64,000 nucleotides of DNA from Nonomuraea aridisoli (GCF_003236395.1 NZ_POUD01000006.1:22154-86153), one strand, 5' to 3'. Positions 51,859 through 61,239 are shown, counted from the first letter of the stretch. Numbers and translations: made by a program. Notes: generated by a model from the letters alone, not told the origin.

Positions 51859-52440
51859 TCACTCCTTCTTGGCCTCGGTGACGAGTTGTCGCACCTGTAC
51901 CACATACAGCACCCCGGCCCACCAGTACAGGCCCGTTCCCCAGAGTGCGAATGCCCAGCCGACGATTTGGGCTATATCGGCATACCACCCAACATGGGAG
52001 GCAAGGAAGAGGAGCGGGAAAGCGTACATGAGGTTGAACATGGCCGCCTTGCCCAGAAAATGCACTTGAAGTGCCCTATATCCGTATTTGCGCAGTACGA
52101 GGATGGAACATCCGACGAAGGCCTCGCGCAGGAGGATGGCGGCGACCAGCCACCAGGGGATGATCTCGCGCACGAGCAGCGCGAAGATCGTGGAGAAGAC
52201 GTAGAGCTTGTCGGCGGCCGGGTCGATGAGCCGGCCGAGCCGGCTGGTCTGGTGGAAGGCCCGGGCGATCTTTCCGTCGAGCCAGTCGGTGAAACCCGCC
52301 ACCGCGAGCACGCCGATGGCCCAGCCGTCCTCCTTGGGCCCGAGCACGAGCCAGAGGAACACGGGCACGCCGAGCAGGCGCAGGAAGCTCAGCAGGTTGG
52401 GGACCGTCCAGATACGGTCCTCGGCGGAAGTTTCACTCAC
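51859..52440 (-). CDS. CDP-alcohol phosphatidyltransferase (PgsA-like)
   Basis: A 193-residue membrane enzyme with the family signature [27 protein letters not shown], giving the D-x2-DG-x2-AR-x8-G-x3-D-x3-D pattern in full. It would transfer a phosphatidyl group from CDP-diacylglycerol to glycerol-3-phosphate or inositol phosphate. A stretch in the C-terminal half (51951-52100) falls to about 52 percent GC. The gene is the first of a coupled pair with the fusion protein. Mycobacterium places pgsA2 (Rv1822) near garA similarly. Confidence 0.88.
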   Translation of the reverse strand: MSETSAEDRIWTVPNLLSFLRLLGVPVFLWLVLGPKEDGWAIGVLAVAGFTDWLDGKIARAFHQTSRLGRLIDPAADKLYVFSTIFALLVREIIPWWLVAAILLREAFVGCSILVLRKYGYRALQVHFLGKAAMFNLMYAFPLLFLASHVGWYADIAQIVGWAFALWGTGLYWWAGVLYVVQVRQLVTEAKKE

Positions 52441-52520
52441 GCAGCAGACCCTACTGCGTGGAACTCGGTCTCAGCGGTCTCGGATGGGTACATCTGTTCC
52501 ACCCGTTTCCGCTGGTGATG

Positions 52521-52567
52521 TCCGGTTTCTTGACCGGAAGGCGTCAGGGCGGAGCCCTGCGGGGCTC
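52521..52567 (-). terminator. candidate terminator after trpF
   Basis: Two hairpins next to the trpF stop: TCCGGT-TTCTTG-ACCGGA at 52521-52538 and GAGCCC-TGCG-GGGCTC at 52552-52567. Both are short; the pair resembles actinobacterial double-hairpin terminators. Confidence 0.45.
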
Positions 52568-52569
52568 GC

Positions 52570-53157
52570 TCAGCCGCGTACGGCCTCCAGGAACGCCCTG
52601 ATCAGGGCGGAGTCCTTCACCCCCGGCGCGGTCTCCACGCCGCTGGAGACGTCGACGCCCCACGGGTCGGCGGCGGCGACGGCCTCGCGGACGTTGGCCG
52701 GGTCGAGGCCGCCGGCCAGCATCCACTGCCCCGTGGGGCGGCCGCGCACGGCGGCCCAGTCCCACGGCAGACCGGAGCCGGCGTGGGGGGCGTCGACGAT
52801 GAGCAGGTCTTCGTCGTAGGCCCCGCAGCGCAGGTCGGCCTGGGCGTCCACGGCCCGCACGAGGCGGACGCCGAGGTCCTTGAGCGCGGTGAAGTCGCCG
52901 TGGGGGTGGCGGCCGTGCAGCTGCACGCCCCGCACGCCGGAGGCCAGCACCGCCGCGCGCACGGTCTCGGGGTCCTCGCCGCGGAACACGCCGACGGTCA
53001 GGACGTGCGGCGGCACCAGGGCGGCCAGCTCCGCGGCCCGCTCGGGCGTGACGCGGCGGGGGCTGCGGGTCATGACGAACCCGATGGCGTCGGCTCCGGC
53101 CTCGACGGCGGCGGCGACGTGCGCCGGGTCGCTCAGGCCGCAGATCTTCACGTACAC
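52570..53157 (-). CDS. trpF: phosphoribosylanthranilate isomerase
   Basis: A 195-residue TIM-barrel enzyme. KICGLSDPAHVAAAVEAGADAIGFVM at the N-terminus carries the catalytic Cys, and the catalytic Asp lies in LLIVDAPHAGSG; a phosphate-binding LAGGLDPANV and GVDVSSGVET complete it. It isomerises N-(5'-phosphoribosyl)anthranilate in tryptophan synthesis. Start is GTG. No other trp gene is adjacent, as is common in actinobacteria where PriA does the job; a separate TrpF here is therefore of some interest. Confidence 0.93.
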   Translation of the reverse strand: MYVKICGLSDPAHVAAAVEAGADAIGFVMTRSPRRVTPERAAELAALVPPHVLTVGVFRGEDPETVRAAVLASGVRGVQLHGRHPHGDFTALKDLGVRLVRAVDAQADLRCGAYDEDLLIVDAPHAGSGLPWDWAAVRGRPTGQWMLAGGLDPANVREAVAAADPWGVDVSSGVETAPGVKDSALIRAFLEAVRG

Positions 53158-53167
53158 GCCTCCGACC

Positions 53168-53572
53168 TTAGCGGCGCCGGGCGGCTGCCGGTGACCACAC
53201 CCAGATCAGCACCGCGGTGATGAGGCCGAACAGCGCCACGCCGTTGGGCACGTGAGCGCCGAGCCACATCCAGGTGACGTGCTGGGCGCCGCCGACGAGG
53301 AACAGCGCGAGGCTGGCCAGCGCGGGCCAGCCCGCCCCGCGGCCGGGACGCCAGACGAGCACCGCGAGCACGATCTGGACGAGGGCGAGCAGGTGCACGA
53401 CCATGCCGGCCATGAGGTGGCTCTCGATCATCGAGTCGGACTCCACCGACTGGCCGGCGAACGAGGCGGCCACCAGCAGCGCCGCCGCGTGGGCGGTGAC
53501 GGCGACGCGCAGGCCGTAGAGCAGGCCGGAGGAGACCTGGCCGGCGGAGGGCGGGGCGACGGTTTCTCGCAT
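53168..53572 (-). CDS. four-segment membrane protein
   Basis: A 134-residue protein with four predicted hydrophobic segments (near 20-42, 52-72, 80-98, 108-128), short loops and a basic tail. No known motif. It lies 10 bases upstream of trpF on the same strand and 111 bases downstream of the response regulator, so either is a possible transcriptional partner. I do not recognise the family. Confidence 0.7.
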   Translation of the reverse strand: MRETVAPPSAGQVSSGLLYGLRVAVTAHAAALLVAASFAGQSVESDSMIESHLMAGMVVHLLALVQIVLAVLVWRPGRGAGWPALASLALFLVGGAQHVTWMWLGAHVPNGVALFGLITAVLIWVWSPAAARRR

Positions 53573-53683
53573 GACGGTCCTTTCGTGGGAACGAGCAAGG
53601 ACCACATGGTCGCCGCGCGGCCCCGGGCCGGTCGTCAGCCTGGGGGATGACGCGCCGCTACACCTCCGGGCGGACCCGCGCGA

Positions 53684-54361
53684 TCAGCCGCCGCGCCTGG
53701 GGCGTACGGGACGGAAGGAGGCGTCGACGAGGCCGGTGCGGTGGGCGACGACGGCGGCCTGGATGCGGTTGCGCAGGCCCAGTTTCTCCATGGCGGCGGC
53801 GATGTGGGTCTTGACCGTGGTGACGCCGACGTGCAGCTCCTCGGCGATCTCCGCGTTGGACAGGCCGGTGCCGACCAGGGCGAGCACCTCCAGCTCGCGC
53901 TCGGTCAGCCCCGGGGGCACCGACGGGGAGGCGTGCTCCTCGGCGTCGAGGAAACGCTCCACGACGCGGCGCAGCACCGACGGGGCGAGCAACTGCTCGC
54001 CCGCCGCGGCCCTGCGTACGGCGTCGACCATGCGCTCGGGGTCGTCGTCCTTGACCAGGAATCCCACGGCGCCGGCGCGCAGCGCCGCGTAGACGTTGCC
54101 GTCCTCGGCGAACGTGGTCAGCACCACGATCCTGACGCCGGGCCGGGCGGCGAGCACCCGCCTGATCGCCTCCAGGCCGTCGACCCGCGGCATGCGCAGA
54201 TCCATGAGGATCACGTCGGGCAGGTGGCGCTCGGCCAGGCGCACCGCCTCGGCGCCGTCCTCGGCCTCGGCCACGACCTCCATGTCGCCGGTGGCCTGCA
54301 GCAACATGCGCACGCCCGCGCGGACGAGCGCCTGGTCGTCGGCCACGAGCACCCTGATCAC
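53684..54361 (-). CDS. NarL/LuxR-type response regulator
   Basis: A 225-residue two-domain regulator. The receiver has the acid pocket ADDQ, phospho-acceptor Asp in VILMDLRMPRVDG, Thr in LTTFAED and Lys in GFLVKDD. The HTH domain reads LTERELEVLALVGTGLSNAEIAEELHV. It is the partner of the kinase upstream: the GTG overlaps the kinase stop by 4 bases. Confidence 0.93.
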   Translation of the reverse strand: MIRVLVADDQALVRAGVRMLLQATGDMEVVAEAEDGAEAVRLAERHLPDVILMDLRMPRVDGLEAIRRVLAARPGVRIVVLTTFAEDGNVYAALRAGAVGFLVKDDDPERMVDAVRRAAAGEQLLAPSVLRRVVERFLDAEEHASPSVPPGLTERELEVLALVGTGLSNAEIAEELHVGVTTVKTHIAAAMEKLGLRNRIQAAVVAHRTGLVDASFRPVRPRRGG

Positions 54362-55962
54362 GCGGCGCTCCCCGAGGGCAGGCGGCTGGGCAGGTGGACG
54401 GCCAGCAGCCAGCCGCCCTCGCCGTCGGGGCCGGCGCTGAGGGTGCCGCCGAGGGCGCGCACCCGCTCGCGCATCCCGGCCAGCCCGCGCCCGGAGGAGG
54501 GCAGCCGTTCGACGGTCGTGGGCGGGCGGCCGTTGCGGATCTCGACCTGCAGCCCCTCCTGCGAGGGGGCCACGAAGACGCGGACCCGGGTGCCGGGGCC
54601 TGCGTGTTTGAGCACGTTCGTGAGTCCTTCCTGGACGATGCGGGCCGCTGAGGCGCGGGCGATGAGCGGGGCCTGGTCGGCGGCCGGGTCGAGGTCGAGG
54701 TCCACGACGAGGCCGGCGGAGGCCATGCGCTCGGCGGACTCGCGTACGACGTCGGCCGGGTTGGCCAGCAGGTCGGGCTGGCGGTCGGGGTCGCGCAGCA
54801 GGTCGAGCAGGTCGCGCAGGTCCTGCAGCACCTGGTGGCCGGTCTCCCGGATGTCGTCGAGCGCGTCGGCGACGGGGCCGTCGGGGGCGGTGTAGCGGGC
54901 GGCGCCGGCCCGCAGGACCATCGCGCCGACGTGGTGGGCGACGATGTCGTGCACGTCGCGGGCGATGCGTTCGCGTTCGGCGAGCTGGTCGGCGCGCACC
55001 TGGGCGACGGCGGCGCGCGCGGCCTCCTCGGCGCGCAGCCGCTCGGCGGCCACCGCGGCCCGGCGCACACCCAGGTAGCGGCCGATCGCGATGGGCGTGG
55101 CGACCAGCGACATCAGCACGCCGACGCGGAAGGCGGTGATCTCGGTGTCGTCGCCGACCACGGCGATGGCACTCAGCAGGCAGCCGGTCAGGTACGCCGC
55201 GACCGTCCACGGCCACGACTGCACGCGCATGGCGAACACGCCGATCGCGATGAGCGTCAGGATCACGCACGTGTTGACGGCGTCGTTCAGATAGATGTCG
55301 GCGCAGACCAGCAGCACGCCCTGCAGCAGGAAGACCAGGCCGGGCAGCCGCCGGGCGATGCCCAGCGACAGGCCGCCGACGACGGCGAGCAGGCCGACCA
55401 CCCACACCGGCAGGCTGCCGGAGTGCCAGGTGGTCCACGTGCTGAGCACGGTGATGGCCACGCCGCCGGCGGCCAGCAGCGCGTCGGGGGTGACGTCGCG
55501 CTCGTCGAGGCGCTCGGCGGAGCTGCGCAAATACGCGCCGAGCACGGCGGGGAAGACGGGCAGCAGCACGGAGTACACCCACATGTTGCCGGTGGGCGCG
55601 GCGCCGGGGTCGGCGACGTTGAGCGTGGTCGCGACGATCGTGGCGACGACGGCGAGCACGGTGGCCCGCACCGTGGAACGGAATCCGGCCACGCCCAGCG
55701 CCACGCACACGAGGATCTGCGCGGTGTTGGAGGTGAACGACCCGATCTGGTCGGTGACGACGAGGAAGGCGGCCAGGTAGAGGGTGACCGGGACCGGCCA
55801 GCGGCGGACGAGGCCCATGGGCAGGCCGGCCAGCAGCGCCGTCGGCAGGTTCGCCTCGGCGGGCAGGAAAGGGGTGTCGCCCACGTTCGCCGTGGTCAGC
55901 AGGTCGAGGCTCACCCCCGAGGCCGCGAGCAGGACGTCCAGCGGCACACCACGCCAACGCAT
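54358..55962 (-). CDS. NarX-type sensor histidine kinase
   Basis: A 534-residue kinase. About eight to ten hydrophobic segments occupy residues 1-310 (no large extracellular loop), then the dimerization helix with the phospho-acceptor ERERIARDVHDIVAHHVG, and a HATPase domain with AARIVQEGLTNVLKHA and GRGLAGMRERV. The sensor is probably a membrane-stress type (LiaS-like) detector. ATG at 55962 or GTG six bases earlier. Couples to the response regulator. Confidence 0.92.
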   Translation of the reverse strand: MRWRGVPLDVLLAASGVSLDLLTTANVGDTPFLPAEANLPTALLAGLPMGLVRRWPVPVTLYLAAFLVVTDQIGSFTSNTAQILVCVALGVAGFRSTVRATVLAVVATIVATTLNVADPGAAPTGNMWVYSVLLPVFPAVLGAYLRSSAERLDERDVTPDALLAAGGVAITVLSTWTTWHSGSLPVWVVGLLAVVGGLSLGIARRLPGLVFLLQGVLLVCADIYLNDAVNTCVILTLIAIGVFAMRVQSWPWTVAAYLTGCLLSAIAVVGDDTEITAFRVGVLMSLVATPIAIGRYLGVRRAAVAAERLRAEEAARAAVAQVRADQLAERERIARDVHDIVAHHVGAMVLRAGAARYTAPDGPVADALDDIRETGHQVLQDLRDLLDLLRDPDRQPDLLANPADVVRESAERMASAGLVVDLDLDPAADQAPLIARASAARIVQEGLTNVLKHAGPGTRVRVFVAPSQEGLQVEIRNGRPPTTVERLPSSGRGLAGMRERVRALGGTLSAGPDGEGGWLLAVHLPSRLPSGSAA

Positions 55963-56091
55963 GGACACAAGGTATCCGCCGGGCGTGACCGGCTGATCCT
56001 CCGCGCGGAGGACCCCGCCTCCTCCAAGTGGCCGGACATCCCGCCCGGAGGGGGGAGCGATCTACCCGGAACTTGCTCTACCTTCGAGGAC

Positions 56092-56679
56092 ATGTCTAAC
56101 GACACCGCAGTCTTCCTCGGGCAGTTCCTGCGCTCCCCCGGCACCATCGGCGCGGTCGCCCCCAGTTCGCGGCGCCTGGCGGCCGCCGTCTGCGCGCCGA
56201 TCCCCGAACGCGGCGAGCCGGTCGTGGTCGAGCTCGGCCCCGGCACGGGCTCGTTCACCTCCGAGATCCAGCGGCGGCTGGGCGGGCGCGGCCACCACCT
56301 GGCCGTCGAGCTCAACGACACGATGGCGCGCCTGTTGTCCGAGCGTTTCCCCGCCGTGGACGTCGCGCACGCGGACGCGTCGAAGCTCGGTGAGTTGCTC
56401 GACGAGCGCGGGCTGCGCTCGGCCGACGTGGTGGTGAGCGGGCTGCCGTGGGCGGCGTTCCCCGACGGGTTGCAGCGGGAGTTGCTGACTGCGGTGACGA
56501 CGTCCATGACGCCGGGGGCGGCGTTCACGACGTTCTCCTACATCCACGCCATCCCGCTCAGCTCGGCCCGGCGCTTCCGCGCGCTGCTGGCCGAGCGGTT
56601 CGAGGAGGTCGTGCAAGGGCGTACGGTCTGGCGTAACACGCCGCCGGCCTTCGTCTTCACCGCACGCCGTCCTCGCTGA
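56092..56679 (+). CDS. phospholipid/rRNA-dimethylase-like SAM methyltransferase
   Basis: A 195-residue methyltransferase with the SAM motif VVELGPGTGSFTSEI near residue 45, VELNDTMARLL, and a conserved N-terminal QFLRSPGTIGAVAPSSRRLA stretch. This is the PmtA/COG3963 group of phosphatidylethanolamine N-methyltransferase-like proteins. Whether the acceptor is lipid or another amine is not visible. It is divergent from the sensor kinase. Confidence 0.85.
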   Translation: MSNDTAVFLGQFLRSPGTIGAVAPSSRRLAAAVCAPIPERGEPVVVELGPGTGSFTSEIQRRLGGRGHHLAVELNDTMARLLSERFPAVDVAHADASKLGELLDERGLRSADVVVSGLPWAAFPDGLQRELLTAVTTSMTPGAAFTTFSYIHAIPLSSARRFRALLAERFEEVVQGRTVWRNTPPAFVFTARRPR

Positions 56680-56906
56680 CGGCTGGGGGCCGGCCGCCCG
56701 ATCGGCGCCTGGATCGGGTGGCCGTACCAACGCCGGGAAGCTCCCTGCTCAACTCCCTGGCGGGTCTGGCTCCCGGGTGTCGCGGCGGGCTCTGCCGCCC
56801 CTCGCGTTCCCGGGCGTACGGATGGCTGACCTCCTCCTCTGGCGTCTCAGCGGATCCACCGTCATGAGGCCCGCCTACCCGAAGGCGGGGGAAGCACACG
56901 CGCCGC

Positions 56907-57692
56907 TCAGCCGAACGACGGAGGCCGCTTCTCGCGCAGCGCGCGCACTCCTTCGGCCACGTCAGGGCCGGTGAAGCCGAGGAACTCCATCGCCAGGGAG
57001 GCGTCGAACGACGGGCCGGCCAGGCGCAGCCAGTTGTTCAGCGAGTATTTCGTCAGCCGGATGGCCTCCTGCGCGCCCGCGGCCAGCCTGACGGCGATCT
57101 CCATCGCCTTGGCGGGCACCTCGTCGTCGTCGACGCACAGGCTGACCAGCCCCATGCGCTCGGCCTCCGCGCCGGTGACGGGCTCGCACAGCAGCAGGTG
57201 GTATTTCGCCTTGGCCATGCCGCACAGCAGCGGCCAGACGATCGCGGCGTGGTCGCCCGCCGCCACGCCGAGACGGGTGTGGCCGTCGATGATGCGCGCG
57301 GTGCGGCCGGCGACGGAGATGTCGGCCAGCAGCGCGACCGCCAGGCCCGCGCCGACGGCCGGGCCCTGGATGGCGGAGACGATCGGCTTGGAGCAGTTGA
57401 GGACGTTGTAGACGATGTCGCGGGCCTCGGCGAACACGCGCAGCCGGGTGGCGTGGTCGCGGGTCATCTCCTCGATCATCGACAGGTCGCCGCCCGCCGA
57501 GAACGCCCCGCCCTCCCCCGTGACGAGGATCGCCCGGACGGAGTCGTCGCGGTCGGCGTCGCGCCACACCTCGCCCAGCTCGCGGTGGGCGGTGGCGTCG
57601 ACGGCGTTGAGCCGGCCCGGCTCGCTGATCGTCACCCGCAGCACGCCCTCGGCCGGTGTGTCGGTCTTGAGCTTGGTGTACGGGCCCGTCAC
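56907..57692 (-). CDS. enoyl-CoA hydratase/isomerase family protein
   Basis: A 261-residue crotonase. The oxyanion segments are [12 protein letters not shown] and [16 protein letters not shown]; the usual catalytic Glu positions read [10 protein letters not shown], lacking the two acids of a true hydratase (Glu-Glu), so it may be an isomerase or other member. GTG overlaps the stop of the esterase upstream by 4 bases. Substrate unknown. Confidence 0.87.
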   Translation of the reverse strand: MTGPYTKLKTDTPAEGVLRVTISEPGRLNAVDATAHRELGEVWRDADRDDSVRAILVTGEGGAFSAGGDLSMIEEMTRDHATRLRVFAEARDIVYNVLNCSKPIVSAIQGPAVGAGLAVALLADISVAGRTARIIDGHTRLGVAAGDHAAIVWPLLCGMAKAKYHLLLCEPVTGAEAERMGLVSLCVDDDEVPAKAMEIAVRLAAGAQEAIRLTKYSLNNWLRLAGPSFDASLAMEFLGFTGPDVAEGVRALREKRPPSFG

Positions 57693-58603
57693 AACGCCTC
57701 CCGCAGCCGCCGGGCGACGTAGTCGCGGGCCTCGGCCGCCTGGTCGAACAGGCCGGGCAGGACGAAGAAGCTGTGCACCGCGCCGTCGAACCTGCGCAGC
57801 TCGGCCGGCACCCCCGCCTCGGCCAGCCGGTGGGCGTAGCGCTCGCCCTCGTCGCGCAGCACGTCGTACTCGGCCGTCACGACGGTGGCCGGGGCCAGGC
57901 CGGAGGCGTCGGGCAGGCGCAGTGGCGACAGGCGCGGGTCGGCCGGGTCGGCGCCGGCGGCGTACTGGCGGGCGAACCAGGCCATCTCCTCGGCGTCGAG
58001 GCCGTAGCCCTTGGCGAACTCGGCGTAGCTCGGCGTGTCCATCGCCACGTCGAGCACCGGGTAGACCAGCACCTGGTGGGCCAGGCGCAGCCCGGCGTCG
58101 CGGGCCTGCCAGGCGGCGACGGCGGCGAGGTTTCCGCCCGCGCTGTCGCCGACGACCGCCACGCTGCCGTTGCTCTGGTAGAAGGCGGGCCGGGCGAAGA
58201 TGTCGCGCACGACCGTCCAGGCGTCGTCGGCGGCGGCCGGGAACGGGTCTTCGGGGGCCAGGCGGTAGTCGACCGACACGACGACCGCGCCGGTGCGGAT
58301 GGCGAGGTCGCGGGCGGCGGCGTCGTTGCGCTGGACGCTGCCGAAGACCCAGCCGCCGCCGTGGAAGTAGACCACGACGGGCAGCGGCCCGTCGCCGGGG
58401 TCGGCGCGGTAGATGCGGACCGGGACGCCCTCGGCCGGCTCGTCGCGGACGAGCGGCAGCTTGGTCAGCGGGCCACGGTGGAGCGCCAGGGCGTCGTGCG
58501 CGCGCATCTCGCGGATGGCGGCCAGGTCGAGCGTGGCCAGGTCGGCGTTGAGATCCGACGGGTACCGGGCGAGGTGATCGCGCGCCTGGGGGTGCAGCGG
58601 CAT
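57689..58603 (-). CDS. alpha/beta hydrolase, HSL (lipase/esterase) family
   Basis: A 304-residue hormone-sensitive-lipase-like esterase. The HGGGWVFG oxyanion motif, nucleophile Ser in [11 protein letters not shown], Asp in [10 protein letters not shown] and His in GAVHSFF are all in place. No signal peptide. It is co-translated with the enoyl-CoA hydratase-like gene (GTGA overlap), suggesting degradation of an acyl ester; inference. Confidence 0.9.
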   Translation of the reverse strand: MPLHPQARDHLARYPSDLNADLATLDLAAIREMRAHDALALHRGPLTKLPLVRDEPAEGVPVRIYRADPGDGPLPVVVYFHGGGWVFGSVQRNDAAARDLAIRTGAVVVSVDYRLAPEDPFPAAADDAWTVVRDIFARPAFYQSNGSVAVVGDSAGGNLAAVAAWQARDAGLRLAHQVLVYPVLDVAMDTPSYAEFAKGYGLDAEEMAWFARQYAAGADPADPRLSPLRLPDASGLAPATVVTAEYDVLRDEGERYAHRLAEAGVPAELRRFDGAVHSFFVLPGLFDQAAEARDYVARRLREAL

Positions 58604-58613
58604 GATCCGAAGC

Positions 58614-59300
58614 CTATCGGGCCGCCTCGACGAACGCATCGAAGAGCCGGTTGTCGTCACCGCGCTCGGGGTGCCACTGGACGCCCACGCCGAAGCGGTG
58701 GCCCTGCAGCTCGATGCCCTCGACGATCTGGTCGTCGGCCCAGGCCACGGCCAGCAGGCCGCTGCCGAGGCGGCGTACGGACTGGTGGTGCGGCGCGGTG
58801 ACCTCGACCTTGTCGCCGACGGCCTTGCCGAGCTTGCTGGAGACGCTGACCTGGATGGTGTGGCCCCCGCCGGGCTCGGCGTGGCGGTCGTCGCCGAGCA
58901 CCTCGGGCAGCCACGGGATGAGCGTGCCGCCCTGGGCGACGTTGAGGACGTGCATGCCGCGCGCGATGGCCAGGATCGGCACGTCGGCGCGGATGGCCGC
59001 CCTGGCCAGGGCCAGCTCGAACCGGTCGCGGTGGGCCTGGGGCTCGGCCACGCGCTCGTCGGGCTCGCCGTTGTAGGTGTCGGCCCCGACCTCGACGCCG
59101 CCGGCCAGGACGACGCCCCCCAGGCCGCGCACGTAGTCGTCGACGGCGTGCGTGCCGAGCGGTGGCAGGACCACGGGCGCGCCCCCCGCGCGTGAGACCG
59201 CCTTGGCGTACGAGGGCGGGGAGAGCACGGCCTCGCGGACCCAGTCTCCCCAGCGGGCGGCTTCGAAGTAGGCGGTGATACCGATCAGGGGTCGGGACAT
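58614..59300 (-). CDS. class I glutamine amidotransferase-like protein, catalytic Cys replaced
   Basis: A 228-residue protein of the gamma-glutamyl-GABA hydrolase (PuuD) group: N-terminal PLIGITAYFEAARWG, then the glutaminase core. The position of the nucleophile, normally CRG in a GICRG-type elbow, reads AIARGMHV (GCG codon, Ala), while the His-Glu pair VQWHPE is intact. It therefore should not hydrolyse gamma-glutamyl bonds by the usual route. It lies 10 bases before the esterase on the same strand. Confidence 0.88.
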   Translation of the reverse strand: MSRPLIGITAYFEAARWGDWVREAVLSPPSYAKAVSRAGGAPVVLPPLGTHAVDDYVRGLGGVVLAGGVEVGADTYNGEPDERVAEPQAHRDRFELALARAAIRADVPILAIARGMHVLNVAQGGTLIPWLPEVLGDDRHAEPGGGHTIQVSVSSKLGKAVGDKVEVTAPHHQSVRRLGSGLLAVAWADDQIVEGIELQGHRFGVGVQWHPERGDDNRLFDAFVEAAR

Positions 59301-59461
59301 GCGGTCTCCAGGGGGCATGGTGGAGTTCGCGCCGTCACCGGCCGGACCGGGGCGGCGGGCACACGCCCCATCATGGCGCACTCTCTTTCCCGATTGTCAC
59401 CCCTCCCAAAGATCCCTTGGCTCCCGCTTCCGGCTTTCGTTCCTTTCTCCCCAGAGCGTTC

Positions 59462-59752
59462 TCAGGGAAGGCGGGCGGCGGTCTCGGCGATCAGCTGGGT
59501 GAGGATCGAGGCGGTCTCGGGGCGGGTGTCGAGGAGTTCGTCGAGGCGGGCGCGCCAGGCGCCGGTCTCCTCGTACAGCAGGTCGGCGTCCTCCTTGAGC
59601 CGCAGGCGGGTCTCGTACAGCTGCAGCCGGTACATGAGCCCGAGGTAGTGGCCGACGGCCTCGCTGAGCCACCAGTAGGCGTCCGTGTCCGCGGCCAGGG
59701 CGAAGAGCCGCGCGCCTTCCCAGGCGACCCGCCGGGGATGCAGGACTGCCAT
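59462..59752 (-). CDS. small conserved-looking helical protein
   Basis: A 96-residue protein, helical, with aromatic residues (AYWWLSEAVGHYLGLMYRLQLYE) and acidic tail. It has no signal or membrane segment and no named family. ATG at 59752 is well placed; a 10-bp perfect inverted repeat lies upstream at 59830-59856, so its expression may be controlled. Codon use is native. Function unknown. Confidence 0.65.
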   Translation of the reverse strand: MAVLHPRRVAWEGARLFALAADTDAYWWLSEAVGHYLGLMYRLQLYETRLRLKEDADLLYEETGAWRARLDELLDTRPETASILTQLIAETAARLP

Positions 59753-59829
59753 GGCCGGATCGTACGCCGGAGAGGCGCCCTCCGGAAACCGCTTTCACGC
59801 GATATTTCCGCTCGTCGGCGTATGTTTCG

Positions 59830-59856
59830 GCGAATGCGATAATTCTTCGCATTCGC
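59830..59856 (-). promoter_or_regulatory. 10-7-10 inverted repeat
   Basis: Perfect arms GCGAATGCGA and TCGCATTCGC around TAATTCT, 78-104 bases upstream of the small leftward gene and 234-260 upstream of the flavohemoprotein. The AT-rich centre and length suit an operator for a dimeric regulator acting on one or both divergent genes. Confidence 0.55.
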
Positions 59857-60089
59857 TGGGAGAAAACGCCCGAAGGATGGCTGCGGATAATCACAGTGCC
59901 ACTACGGATAGTTCGGCTTCGCACCTTATTGGGGTGAAACGGTTGTGACGCGTCATCAGTGGTGTAACACTCACTTTCGAGCGCAGGGCATATGCCGGGG
60001 TGGCGCCCGGCGCTCACGACCCGGAGCCGTCAGGGAGGTGGAACGACAAGACCGGAATGTGTTTCCGGTCAAGGGGTGGGGTTGGATAT
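59857..60089. other. divergent intergenic region before the flavohemoprotein
   Basis: Together with the preceding bases this makes a 337-base gene-free interval. It contains TGACGCGTCA at 59946-59955 and GTGTAACAC at 59962-59970, both palindromic and close together, likely operator material for the flavohemoprotein. No gene is seen. Confidence 0.5.
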
Positions 60090-61214
60090 ATGTCGTTGAA
60101 TCCGCGCCTGGTAAAGGAGAGTTTCTCCGTCGTCGAGCCGCAGGCCGCCAAGGCCACGGCCTACTTCTACGGCCGGTTGTTCGCTGAGAGTCCGCATCTG
60201 CGTGGCATGTTCCCGCCGGCGATGGACGTTCAGCGCGACCGGTTGTTCAGCGCGCTGACGCGCATCGTGTGGAGCGTGGACAGCCCGGACGGCATGGCCG
60301 CCTACCTCGGGCAGCTCGGCCGGGACCACCGTAAGTACGGTGTGGTCGCCGACCACTACACGGCCGTCGGCAACGCGCTGCTCGCCACGATCCGGCGCTT
60401 CGCCGCCGACGTGTGGACCGACGAGATCGAGGCGGCCTGGGTGTCGGCGTTCGCGGCGGCCGCCGACGCCATGATCCGCTCGGCGGAGCAGGACGCCGGG
60501 GTCTCCCCCGCCTGGTGGCTGGCCGAGGTGATCGACCACGAGCCGCGTCACCGCGACATCGCCGTCCTCACGCTGCGGCCGACGCAGCCGCTGCCGTACA
60601 CGCCGGGGCAGTACGTCAACGTGCAGACCGCACGCTGGCCCCGGGTGTGGCGGACCTTCTCCATCGCGAACGCGCCGCGCCCGGACAACACGATCCGGCT
60701 GCACGTGCGCGCCGTGCCGGGAGGATGGGTGTCGACCGCGCTGGCCCGGCACACGCGCATCGGCGACACGGTCATGCTCGGGCCGCCGATGGGCACGATG
60801 GGGCCGCGCGAGAACAGCGAGCGCGACGTGTTGTGCGTGGCCGGCGGGACCGGGCTGGCCCCGCTGAAGGCCGTCATCGAGTCGATCATCGGCTCGGGCC
60901 GCCGGCCCAACATCCACCTGCTGTACGGCGCCCGCACCGCCGGCGAACTGTACGACCTGCCGGACCTGATCGCGATGGCGTCGTCGTTCCCGTGGCTGCG
61001 GGTGCTGCCGGTGGTGTCGGACGAGCCCTCCTACGACGGCATGCGCGGCCACCTGCCGGAGGTGACCCAGCGCTTCCACTCGTGGGCCGAGCACGACGTG
61101 TACGTGTGCGGCCCGACCGCCATGGTCAACGAGACCGTGCGCCGGCTGCAGTCGGACGGCGTGCCGCTGTCGCGCATCCACCGCGACGTCGTCCCGGACG
61201 AGCGCGCCGTGTAG
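60090..61214 (+). CDS. flavohemoprotein (globin-FAD-NAD domains)
   Basis: A 374-residue protein with an N-terminal globin (residues 1-135; the proximal His lies in RDHRKYGVV), an FAD-binding domain (RTFSIAN motif, PGQYVNV) and an NAD-binding domain (VAGGTGLAPLKAVIE, YVCGPTAMV). It oxidises nitric oxide to nitrate with O2 and NADH. GGGGTGGGG precedes the ATG. It is the sole gene on its transcript, divergent from the small helical protein. Confidence 0.93.
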   Translation: MSLNPRLVKESFSVVEPQAAKATAYFYGRLFAESPHLRGMFPPAMDVQRDRLFSALTRIVWSVDSPDGMAAYLGQLGRDHRKYGVVADHYTAVGNALLATIRRFAADVWTDEIEAAWVSAFAAAADAMIRSAEQDAGVSPAWWLAEVIDHEPRHRDIAVLTLRPTQPLPYTPGQYVNVQTARWPRVWRTFSIANAPRPDNTIRLHVRAVPGGWVSTALARHTRIGDTVMLGPPMGTMGPRENSERDVLCVAGGTGLAPLKAVIESIIGSGRRPNIHLLYGARTAGELYDLPDLIAMASSFPWLRVLPVVSDEPSYDGMRGHLPEVTQRFHSWAEHDVYVCGPTAMVNETVRRLQSDGVPLSRIHRDVVPDERAV

Positions 61215-61239
61215 CCGCCTGCGGACGAGGGGGTCGCCG

